64,000 nt of DNA, from assembly GCA_014607495.2 (NCBI GenBank), contig CP053162.1, forward strand, positions 2,922,469-2,986,468. The letters run 5' to 3'. Source of the DNA: Carposina sasakii. Its lineage: Eukaryota > Arthropoda > Insecta > Lepidoptera > Carposinidae. Positions within the stretch are counted from its first letter, which is position 1, and each line of letters begins with the position of its first letter. Both the position numbers and the translations under genes were made by a program. Below the pieces are notes generated by a model. It had not been told where the DNA came from. It saw only the letters and a program-made list of their open reading frames with translations, and did not search any database. Positions 55,191-64,000 of this stretch are shown one piece after another.

Positions 55191-56284
55191 TTTTTCCTCC
55201 TGATTCTGAGTGCCTGTACTGCCTTATGGATGAAACCGGTATATTATGATAATATATCCCATAAGGGTGATTTTACAAAGGAGCAGGATTTACGCCGCGG
55301 TTTTCTGTATACAATCGCTTTATTACTATATTAGCCTGTGGCAGGGATAGCGAACCAATGGCATGCATTATAGTGCTGGCAGACTATACACAATACTTTT
55401 GGCATGTCGATTGTACAACAGAAGTGCGACAATCATTTGCCCGACGGACATTTGGCCGACAGAATTTTTGACCCATATTACTTTTAGACGTCACTGATCA
55501 CAAAAACATTATGCATTAAGAAAAATGTATAAAATGGGCACGTCTATGATCTCATTCAATATTTCTGAGAAAAATTGGCACGTTGGTGCAAAAAGGTTCG
55601 CCTACCCTGGCCTATTTAGGTAGTATCTTTGCCCACCCTTTTTTTCTGATAGGAAAAATTGTTGGAATATCAACATCTCAGTATTTCATTCCATCATCTA
55701 GTTCATTCACAAAATTTATTCATTCAATCAGTCACTCAATCACTCAATATAGACCCGGATTGACCATCTGTGTTAGTTCATATCTTCTGTCTTTTACTCT
55801 GTTTTTTTTTTCAATAAAAGTCTCTCTAATTTGATTTGAAATGAAAAACAGAACATAGGGCCCAATCCCGCCTAAACGGCATTGACATTTTATTTTATGC
55901 AGTTACTAAAAACGAGGCTAGTTCAATATTTAATTCCTCCCACGAAATATCATCCTAGCTTAGCGATTTCCAAGTGAAAGCCCCTTAAGTATATTAGACG
56001 AGCTGAAAATTCCGTAGGCCTGTACGCCTGACAAAATTGACTCTTAGCTCATGTGCGTCGCCCCTCCAGAAACTTGTTCTGAAGTCTCTATATACCATTT
56101 AAGGCTCGAGTAAAATTTGGCGTGGTATTTTTTTACCTACCTAAGCTTGCTTAGGTATATGAAATGCCGTTGCCCGTACACAAGGTACTATAGATCATAG
56201 AAATAGGAGCACAGTACTTTGTTATAGATAGACGTGATTTACGAAACAAAGTAGTGAAAATCCTTTTGAATTGGCATATTAGAC
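55191..56284. other. Non-coding stretch
   Basis: TTTCATTCCATCATC and the TCAATCAGTCACTCAATCAC motif (about 55726-55748) form a short imperfect tandem. No gene is recognised. Confidence 0.4.
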
Positions 56285-56390
56285 GCTAGCAACTTCTCAC
56301 AAATCATCAACCTATATTGATCCCCGCCATGCCCTTAATGATCCTGTAGTTCTGGCATGTCGAGCACTTCGATGTATATAGGTATATGTA
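56285..56390 (-). repeat. R200 repeat, diverged
   Basis: CGCTAGCAACTTCTCACAAA, TCATCAACCTATATTGATCC, CCCGCCATGCCCTTAATGAT and CCTGTAGTTCTGG are R200 blocks read from the minus strand. Confidence 0.5.
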
Positions 56391-56392
56391 TA

Positions 56393-56776
56393 CAGGGTGT
56401 TTTTTCATTGCCACCCATAATGAAGGGTACATACTCTATATATAAAAAAATAAAGTAAATTTATGCCAAAAAAAAATGGTGGGAAACGATTAAAATTTTT
56501 TCAAAAAAAAAAAAAAATTATTACTTGATCGGGCGAAATTTATAGTGTCCAGTGTTTATGCTAGTTTTTTCATAGACAGATATTATATTTATCGTAAAAG
56601 ATCATGCTAGCTACGCTCGTCTATGTGCATTTATGCAGAAAAACGCAGTCTATTTACTCAACTCTGGACCCTAATATCTTGGGAACCAGACACTTCCCAG
56701 ATATGCTTCCATGAAGAAAAATGATCGTGATGATGAGATTGCGTAGTTTTCGGGAACGTTGACAAAAATCACACTG
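56393..56776 (+). mobile_element. CG-B MITE, copy 5
   Basis: CAGGGTGTTTTTTCATTGCC to GACAAAAATCACACTG, TA on both sides (56391-56392, 56777-56778). 384 bp with an expanded A-run in the interior. Confidence 0.82.
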
Positions 56777-57045
56777 TATATGCTATGAAAGTAAGGTTTT
56801 TTTTTTATTAAATCTGAATAGCAAAATAGCTCATATTTCTCCATGAATAAAATCTTTATTAGATACCCAAAAGTTATGTTCTTTGAACGTCATCATTGAG
56901 TTTCGAAAAGTGGTCAGAAATTATTCAAATGTGAGAAGACTCACGTGAAAGTTGAAGTGACTCTATCAGAGTTGAAAAGAAGTTTGTTTGTGCTAAAATG
57001 GGAATGCTAATTTCAGGGCCTTTTTCTTTTATATTATTATACTGA

Positions 57046-57258
57046 CTAGCGGTCGCCCACGGCTTCGCCCGCCCTAGAGTGCATTACTCCCGTGCGAAGC
57101 CGGGGCGGGTCCCTAGTTACACATTATAACCCTTTCTCGTGAATCACTCCACCTATTAAAAAAACCGCATCCAAATCCGTTCCCTAGTTTGAAAGATCTA
57201 AGCATACATAGGGACGGACAAACAGTGACAAGCGACTCTGTTTTATAATATGTAGTGA
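57046..57258 (-). mobile_element. HEL-3 Helitron-like element
   Basis: The minus strand ends GGGCGAAGCCGTGGGCGACC, GCTAG before T. The 5' end is near TCACTACATATTATAAAACA after A. The interior AACCCTTTCTCGTGAATCAC and GAAAGATCTAAGCATACATA (plus-strand reading) matches the fragments at 4600 and 60427. Confidence 0.7.
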
Positions 57259-59169
57259 TAGTGAAGTGATAAATAAAATGGGAGTGTCCGTTTGTAAAAG
57301 GCGTAATGCAAGGTCTTTGGTTTGGAATATTAAAATAACTGCTTTTAACTAAATTCATATGTATTTTTTTAAAAATATTTTTTGTCTCTGTGTCTGTTCC
57401 GGCTAGTCCCAGAAACGGCTGAAATTATTCTGACGGGACTTGCAGTTACGAGTAACTGATGTAAAATGAAGTAACTTAAGCTACTTTGACTTACGATAAG
57501 GGAAATAATAGGAATTCTAAAGATTATGCTGCTAAATTGCGAGTGTCCATTAGTGTTAAATGTATTTTCTAGACTCCAGCTTTTCTATTCGTGTTCTTTG
57601 GACCATTGAGTCTAAATTATGCTAAGAAACAAACAAAGGAAGTAAACAAAACTAACTGACTTGTTCACATCTAGAAATATATTCTATACGACGAATCAGA
57701 AACCAACCAGTAAGAGGATGGACAAACAAAAACACAAATGGAGGGAGCAAATGAATGTCCCCATAGTGCGGGGGTTACGCAACATTAGATTATGTTTATT
57801 TAGTAATAATTAACATTCGACCTATTTTTATTACCTTTATCGTAGTATAAATATTGTTATGAACTTACACTTTTAATACCTTACCAAAAAAAAAAAGTTT
57901 TTATATCTCATTCTAAATGAACATTTGTACCTTGTATTATGTTTGTATGAGAAATAAATATCTTTAAACCTAAAAATCATTTAAACATTGTTTAATGTAA
58001 ATAGAACAGATATACATTTTGCTGTGCAATGTCTTTACACGCGGTTTATTAGTAGCACCAATTTTAATTATAATATTAAGTAGCAAGTAAATATCATCGT
58101 GATCTTAGATTAAAGGCCCATGTTAGGTAGGATAGGTAAATTCAAAGGATATCTTGATCGAGTTTTACAGAAAAACAGCATCAAATCCATTCATCGATTA
58201 GAACTATCTGCGCCACTGCCCTAAGCCCCGACAAACATGCTCACACTCGCATTGTAGTCCAATCAACAAGGAAATCCTTTATATGGAGACTGAACATTAA
58301 TTCCTCTGTCGCTGAAACTTTGCAGGGTTATAAAGTGAAGTTAATAGATGTGGCTCTCTGAAATCAAAATATTCCTGGATTTTATCATTTATGTATAATT
58401 ATTAATATATCCTGACATATACTGAAGGTATTTCAGACAGAGAAATTTTCCGCAGCGATCTACATGCGATTTAAGTTCCATATCGAAAACATCCTGGATT
58501 ATTTATTAATCGTAATCTAATAACGTTACTTTATCATCCTGCAAAATTTAAGAAACGAAGGAATTTTGTTGGGGACAAACCCCCTATTGATTAGGCCGTC
58601 ACGAGCCGCGTGCGACTGGCAGTATTTAAAACCTATGGCGCAGTACCAAACTCCGCATTTGCTCTCACGTGTCTGTCCGAATAAGGATTTTGTTTATTTT
58701 AAAACTATAGTTTATCAGTTGTTTGCTTCCGTATTCTAGGTATAGTAAATTATTAATTGAGTCCTTTAGGAGCTTAGATTTAACTGTGTTTACCCGAGAG
58801 TTTACACAAATCAAAGAGAAGAAGGAAACTAGAAGATAGAGGGAGGTGTCAATGGGGTTGGGGAGTGTATGCTATCTGTGTACCTTAATTGGATAGGTAA
58901 TGGATATAATGTTATAAATTTTAACAAGTGTAGGTACACAAGAATCAAATTGCTTATAATTAGCGATGTTATACCTTATATTAATGTGAAAAATTTAAAC
59001 CTGGTTATTACTTAATACTTTAAAATATGGTCTATTTAGGTAATATAGCTTACGCGGACGAAGTCACTGGCATCCTCCCGCCAGTTTTTAACCAGAAAAC
59101 GAGAGGTTATTCATAAACGAATCAGCACGGGTGGTAGGTTAAACACATTCATATAGATTCATGAATATG
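57259..59169. other. Non-coding stretch
   Basis: A Helitron 3' relic at about 59050-59072 (TTACGCGGACGAAGTCACTG). No gene is recognised. If the Trpm gene starts further left this would be intron. Confidence 0.45.
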
Positions 59170-59548
59170 CAGGGTGTTTTTTCGTTGCCACCCTTAACGA
59201 AGGGTACGTACTCTATGCATCAAATAAAGTAAGTTTATGCCATAAAAAAATGCAGGGAAAAGATGTAAATTTTTTTATATTTTTTTTATTTCTTGATCGG
59301 ACGAAATTTATAGTGTCCAGTGTGTATGCTAGTTTTTTCATAGACAGATATTATTTATTTCTCGTAAAAAATCTTGTTACACGCGTCTATGTGCATTTAT
59401 GCAGAAAAACACAGTCTATTTACTCAACTTTGGACCCTAATATTTTGGAAACCAGACACTTCCCAGGTATTCTTCCATGAAGAAAAATTATCGTGATGAT
59501 GAGGAGATTACGTAGTTTTCGGGAACGTTGACGACCAAAAATCACTTG
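59170..59548 (+). mobile_element. CG-B MITE, copy 6
   Basis: CAGGGTGTTTTTTCGTTGCC to CGACCAAAAATCACTTG. The right flank is TA and the left flank TG, so one side has mutated. 379 bp. Confidence 0.82.
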
Positions 59549-59944
59549 TATTTTGGATACCTAATATGAGTTGGATTTCGAAGACAAAAAGCGATTGCGT
59601 CACCAAATCCATAAATAACTCGTATCTGCAGTCTATATTATTTTCTATTGTGATGTAAATCCGTAAACACGTCGTAAAGTGTATTGAATACTTTACTAAT
59701 CTGATATCGGTGCTTCGGGCTTTGATTTAGTGCTATTTATCGGGAGCCCCAAGCCGGGCTTTGCGATGCGGAAAATGAGCCGACGGATGTATTTTCGGAG
59801 TCTATTGAAGTCTAGATCTAGATGAATAAATTATTCAATGTAAAAATCGTAAATACATGGAATATATGAGGAAATAGGATTACGATGGCATATTTAATAT
59901 TATTGCTTTTGGATAATCGTACGTACATGAATACATACATATAC

Positions 59945-60062
59945 ATATAGACACGGCTGTATTCCCGAAATGGGGTAGCCTGAACTACAGCATCATAATG
60001 GAGAGCCAGATGTAGATGTCAATAATCAGAGGTCGCTTGCATATCGCCTGGAAGATTGAGCC
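59945..60062 (+). repeat. R200 repeat, shortened
   Basis: AGACACGGCTGTATTCCCGA, AATGGGGTAGCCTGAACTAC, AGCATCATAATGGAGAGCC, CATATCGCCTGGAAGATTGA. The middle is reduced. Confidence 0.65.
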
Positions 60063-60238
60063 CCTTACTCAACTTTTTTTAATTTGTAAAAAAAATATTG
60101 TGCTATTTCAAACACTCTTAAAGTTAATGACTATATTTGACGGCAAAGCGCATGGATCATCTGTACAATATTAGTTTATGTTTAGCTGAAACAATGTCTA
60201 AAGATTTTAGTTATAACCACCAATGTGTCTTGTTTCAG

Positions 60239-60321
60239 AAAACTACCCGCAGTTGGATAGAGAGCACGTTCCAGAAGAGAGAGTGCAAGTGCTTCGTACC
60301 GAGCGCTAAAGACGAGCATGT
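60239..60321 (+). CDS. Trpm: TRPM-family cation channel, one N-terminal exon (partial gene)
   Basis: After TGTCTTGTTTCAG the exon opens in phase 0 and reads KTTRSWIESTFQKREC then KCFVPSAKDEHV, ending before GTAAGT in phase 2. The SWIE-TF-KREC block followed by a Pro-Ser-x-KD segment is the start of the conserved TRPM homology region (before the CCCG motif) in insect Trpm and vertebrate TRPM6/7-type channels. TRPM proteins form tetrameric Ca/Mg/Zn-permeable channels in the plasma or intracellular membranes. The remaining homology domains, six membrane segments and coiled coil are not in the window, so the gene continues to the right past 64000; no following exon could be found by eye before the edge. 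The upstream start exon is unknown. Confidence 0.82.
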
Positions 60322-60527
60322 GTAAGTAACACAAATCCTTTCCTAGGAATTTACCTAACAATGTAGGTATTATATTGTATTCCTTGACTGTAAGTATACC
60401 GGGAGTATATGTAATAAAGAGACATACTGGCGACCCGCACCCGCTTTGCACGGGTGCAGTGGTGATACAATACATATAAGCCTTCCTAACACTATCCATT
60501 AAAAAACATAGTTTTAAAGATCTAAGC

Positions 60528-61109
60528 TAAAGTTGCCAACCGTCCTGTTTTCCCAGGACATGTCCTGTTTTTTTGGGATGTCCTGGGCTATCCTGGATAG
60601 TTTTTAAGCATCGTCCTAAGTTTAAAGTCCTGACAAATTCGCTGTCGGCAGATTTTCTAAGGGTGCCGGACATTGGGCAAATAAGCGTCAGCGGCACGTC
60701 TAGAAAAAGCAAATACGTAGTCACCGGCACTGAATGATTGTGTTAAAGACCTATGTTATAAAATTTGTACGCCACTCCAATCGTATTGTATAGTCCTAAG
60801 GGGTAAGCACGAACTTCTTGATAGTCCGTAACGCTAGCGTCAAACTGTCATATTATAAAATTATTAATAAAGAAATGGAAAAAATTCCTCACCCGGGTGG
60901 GAATTGAACCACTGAGCCACCGGGTCAATTACTCGGATGACGAATTTTACCATCTCTTTTTGAAACTGTCATATATTTTGCTAGCGAGTCGCTAGCGTTA
61001 CGCCGCGTTAAAAGGTTCGTGCTTTTACTCGTGCACTATCTTTTAATCGAAATGTCCTGGTATTTCTTCCTCAAATCCTGGTTTTCAAAGTTTTGAGATG
61101 GCAACCCAT
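60528..61109 (+). mobile_element. hAT-like non-autonomous element with 8-bp target duplication
   Basis: ATCTAAGC is directly repeated on both sides (60520-60527 and 61110-61117) and single in the uninterrupted HEL-3 copy at 57046. The ends, TAAAGTTGCCAACC and its counterpart GAGATGGCAACCCAT, share an inverted GTTGCCA core. An 8-bp duplication is characteristic of hAT elements. No transposase is present. A SINE is nested inside. Confidence 0.75.
60854..60962 (-). mobile_element. SINE-3 nested in the hAT-like element
   Basis: AAACTGTCATAT flanks both sides (60842-60853 and 60963-60974). The minus strand reads GACCCGGTGGCTCAGTGGTT then CAATTCCCACCCGGGTGAGG and an AT-rich tail. A deletion joins the A-box to the B-box, so the internal tRNA-like part is lost. 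Confidence 0.85.
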
Positions 61110-61188
61110 ATCTAAGCATAGGTACTCGTACATAACGACAGACAGGCAGCGGGAAGCAACTTTATACTTTGTTATATATAGGTACAAG

Positions 61189-61310
61189 CTTGCGCCCGCG
61201 ACTTCATTCGCGTGGACTGCAGAAAAAGACACATGTAGGTATATCAAACTTTATTTCAATCGGTTTAGTAGTTTGTACCAATGAACAAAGAAACTTACTT
61301 GCGCATTTTT
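61189..61310 (-). mobile_element. Helitron-like relic
   Basis: Minus-strand CTGCAGTCCACGCGAATGAA, GTCGCGGGCGCAAGCTTG: the 3' hairpin region with CTAG decayed. The TTTCAATCGGTTTAGTAGTT block is typical of Helitron bodies. Confidence 0.5.
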
Positions 61311-62616
61311 AATAATGGTTGGGACACAATAATAATGGGAACAAAATAAAGTGCACATTTAAGTAGCAACCCAAAGCAATAATAGGTACTCGTATTTGTT
61401 TACACAATTTAGTCATACTTATGGAAAATATATAGGCAATCGAGTCATTGATCGCGGCATTAAGGCTCGTTTACACAAAACAACTCGATAAGTCTGATAA
61501 GCCTGCTCCTCGCAAATTGTACGTACAGATTTAATCTATACTAATAAAATGTTAATTAATTCATAGCCTTTAAAGGGCACTTGTCCATATTAAATATCCA
61601 TTTTCTTGATTGATGCGCTTGAAGAAATCTTACTGAAAATAAGCTATGTGAAAATCGTAAAAGGCTAAGAAATTGTTCATTTTGGGTCTCGAATTTTGTA
61701 CATTAATTCTTGGTGGTTCATTGCGTTTCAGTTGACATACCTCTTTTATTACACCCTGTAGGATACCACTGTGTAGGTATAAATTATAGTCGGAAGCCCG
61801 CGGTTTTGTTTGCATATTCTCCGCTTTTCTCTACTATCCTATCAATCCTACTCCCACTATATCATAAGCGTGAATGTTAGAAATTTTTTAAAGATGTTTG
61901 TTATAGGCAGTATACATTTATACATATACATCAAACATATCTCAGCTAATTATTACAAATGCGAAAATAAGTTTATTTGTTTGTTCACGTTTTATATTCT
62001 CAACAAATCTTCTTGAAATTTTGTAAACATATACCTACTCGTAGTTAAGGTCGGAGAAGGACAAAGATAGGCTTCTGTAGTAAACGTGGACGAAGCTAGT
62101 AGCGTTTCACATCCACAATTTTATTATGTAAGTAGGTACTGTCAATTTTTATATCTATTTCTCTGTGTAATGTAGGTACTACACAATAAATTTCTTTTAT
62201 CCAATCTTTATCTTGTAAACTATAATTTAATACTGTAGTATTTTTTCTCTACGCTTAAAACCTATAACTAAAAGGTTTCATGAAATATTTGCCTTTGCGA
62301 CATTTCGTTTGGTTACGAAACTCAAACACGAGCCTTTTGGCAGAGGGATGTTGGGGTTTATAGTTTTCGACAGTTGGAAATTTTGCAAGGCAAATTGGAT
62401 TTAGAATAAATTGTATGCAAATCTCGGTAAAATCACAACGGATTGCTACACTTTAGTAGTATTTACTGAACTACTGTCTATACTAAAAACTACTCACTAG
62501 CCAGAAGTTTATTTATGTAAGAGCGATATATACAATGGTCAGATAGCTTACCTGATGGATAAAGTTGATGCTGTCTTTCTCTAAGACTTGGTCAATATGG
62601 GTGCTTAGACAATGTA
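61311..62616. other. Non-coding stretch with MITE and Helitron relics
   Basis: A CG-A right end with some interior at about 61660-61758 (CATACCTCTTTTATTACACC, CTG then TA). A Helitron-type relic at about 61945-62099 (ATTATTACAAATGCGAAAAT to GGACGAAGCTAG). No Trpm exon is recognised. Confidence 0.45.
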
Positions 62617-63077
62617 CAGGGTGTGTGTGACAGCCAGGCAAATACGAAATACTGAACATGTTATACGACAGTGTTATTACTCGCAGGAAATGCATTTTTA
62701 ATTTGATTATACGCAATGTTTGCTTTCCGCCCTAATTGTATCGGGTGATCCTGTGACTAGTTAAATGGGCTTATTAGTTATTTTGTGATACATTACTGTT
62801 TTTGGACCACTTGCAACTCTCCATTGGGGTTGATCAGTATTTTAAACTTATTTGGGACCAACTTTTTTTTAAAAATCGTCCATAGGTTAAAATTTTGTAT
62901 TTAGACACTATCTAAGGCCTACTTATACAAACTTCACAATTATTTTCCTGAAAAAATTTAAAATGACGGAAGTTTTGGAATTTTCCTGTGAAAATTTTCA
63001 GTGGTTTTCGCCTCAGTATCATGGTCTGAAGTCGCCATATTTATATTTATATTTGCCTGGCTGTCACTTCCACCCTG
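62617..63077 (-). mobile_element. CG-C MITE, copy 2
   Basis: CAGGGTGTGTGTGACAGCCA at one end and TGGCTGTCACTTCCACCCTG... less the first base at the other, giving long inverted ends. TA on both sides (62615-62616, 63078-63079). The interior TTGTATCGGGTGATCCTGTG is the inverse of the same segment in 1088-1533. Confidence 0.82.
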
Positions 63078-63829
63078 TATAGGTAACATCATTTCGCGTT
63101 GACGTTCGATGTCGTAAAATTCCCGCCAATAGGAAATCTCTTATAGGGATAAGCACGCCTTTGTAAATTGTCAATGTAAAATGTTTTTCCATATAAAATG
63201 TCTGTGTACAATAAAGAATAGAATAGATTATTTCACTTTATAATGTAATTACGCGAAGGCGTCACACGAAGGCTTCTTAATGGACCAAACGTTGCGATGA
63301 TAAACCACTCTGCATTCGATGAGAAAATAATGTTACTTTGTCTAAGCTCTCTAGTGTCCTTCACCAATAGGCATCAAGTACTAATCCTAACAGGTGCATG
63401 CTTAAAAATAGAAGCAGCATTTGTAACATTTTCCATCTTACTGGCGACTAGGTTGATGTATGAACCGCCTCACCCCTTTTCGAGAGGGATTTAAAATAGA
63501 TTGATAGGTGAAACGTGGTTTTCCATGCCCCTGCTTTACCTTTTTGGGATAAATTGACGGATTTATATAGATTTAGAAGGGATCCTAGTATGTGAATTCC
63601 GTATAATCGTAGCCACAGACTCATATTTCCTTGCAAGCTACTTACGAATACATATATACCTACGTACTCCTTTGAAACTAGGAAGTAGGTAACAAGTTGT
63701 CCTGGATAGTTGTCCTTGCAATTAGTTACAGTTTGAGGTGAACTCATTGTAGATAGACTAGAAGAAAGGTAGAACGTCTAGAACGTCTTTAGTAGGGCAG
63801 TATGAAGAGATATCATCTATACTTACATA
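63078..63829. other. Non-coding stretch with a LINE-like 3' end
   Basis: At about 63155-63230 CCTTTGTAAATTGTCAATGT, AAAATGTCTGTGTACAATAA and AG match the segment at 19785-19880 and include a poly(A)-like signal, as at a retroelement 3' end. No gene is recognised in the rest. Confidence 0.45.
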
Positions 63830-64000
63830 CAGAGTGTTTTTTTGTGGCCACCTTTAACGAAGGGTACGTATTCTATACATGAAATAAAGTAAGTTTATGC
63901 CAAAAAAAATGCTGGGAAAATTATTATTATTATTATTTTTTAATTCCTTGATCGTGCGAAATTTATAGTGTCTAGTGTTTATGTTAGTTTTTTTATAGAC
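63830..64000 (+). mobile_element. CG-B MITE, copy 7, cut by the window edge
   Basis: CAGAGTGTTTTTTTGTGGCC after TA, then AACGAAGGGTACGTATTCTA and the family body, running off the right edge. Confidence 0.82.

Larger units (their letters stand above)
60427..61183 (-). mobile_element. HEL-3 Helitron fragment, split by an hAT-like element
   Basis: The left part CTGGCGACCCGCACCCGCTT... and right part ATCTAAGCATAGGTACTCGT... align with the two halves of the element at 57046, where GATCTAAGCATA is continuous. The end CTAG has become CCAG on the minus strand. The right limit is approximate. Confidence 0.65.

Overview
The window looks like lepidopteran (moth or butterfly) genomic DNA. It is AT-rich and almost all non-coding, crowded with short mobile elements typical of that order: non-autonomous Helitrons ending in a hairpin plus CTAG, tRNA-derived SINEs, and LINE 3' ends ending in a GCAATAGGCTGATGATGATG-type tail. 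The two recognisable host genes are also insect genes. I cannot name the species.

Host genes. (1) A complete two-exon chemosensory protein (CSP) gene lies on the minus strand at 18557-20916. It encodes 126 residues with a signal peptide and the CX6CX18CX2C signature, and has a phase-1 intron directly after a conserved Lys, the usual CSP position. The intron (about 2 kb) carries one MITE and one degenerate repeat. (2) A single 83-bp plus-strand exon at 60239-60321 encodes the start of the conserved N-terminal region of a TRPM-family cation channel. The rest of that gene must lie mostly beyond the right edge. A CpG-richer stretch at 54.7-55.2 kb could hold an upstream promoter or first exon, but this is unproven. 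No rRNA gene, functional tRNA gene or CRISPR array is visible.

Mobile DNA. Names used below are local to this report. CG-A, CG-B and CG-C are three MITE families that all begin CAGGGTG, end CACCCTG and sit on TA duplications (A about 240-265 bp and strongly fold-back; B about 372-384 bp; C about 446-461 bp). HEL-1 is a roughly 320-350 bp Helitron-like family, HEL-2 a shorter one (about 220 bp), and HEL-3 a third with a CGACCCGCC-type 3' end. R200 is a repeat of about 200 bp running from CACGGCTGTGTTCC to GCAGCTGATGTATTCTAG, with about 20 copies. R230 is a repeat of about 230 bp with four copies. SINE-1, -2 and -3 are tRNA-like families. Remnants of at least four LINE 3' ends are present, some still coding-like.

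Layout. 1-6.7 kb: MITEs, Helitrons, a LINE tail and a GC-rich unidentified block. 8.6-17.7 kb: repeats, including a Helitron carrying the last about 100 codons of a Pif1-type helicase, joined head-to-tail to a second Helitron. 18.5-21 kb: the CSP gene. 21-54 kb: intergenic or intronic, dominated by repeats, with several clear nested insertions that give empty and filled sites. 54-64 kb: probable 5' region of Trpm, one Trpm exon, and a three-level nest (Helitron > hAT-like > SINE) in the flanking intron. Nothing here looks like a bacterial-style system or a new multi-gene locus. The most informative content is the insertion history and several long perfect or near-perfect hairpins.
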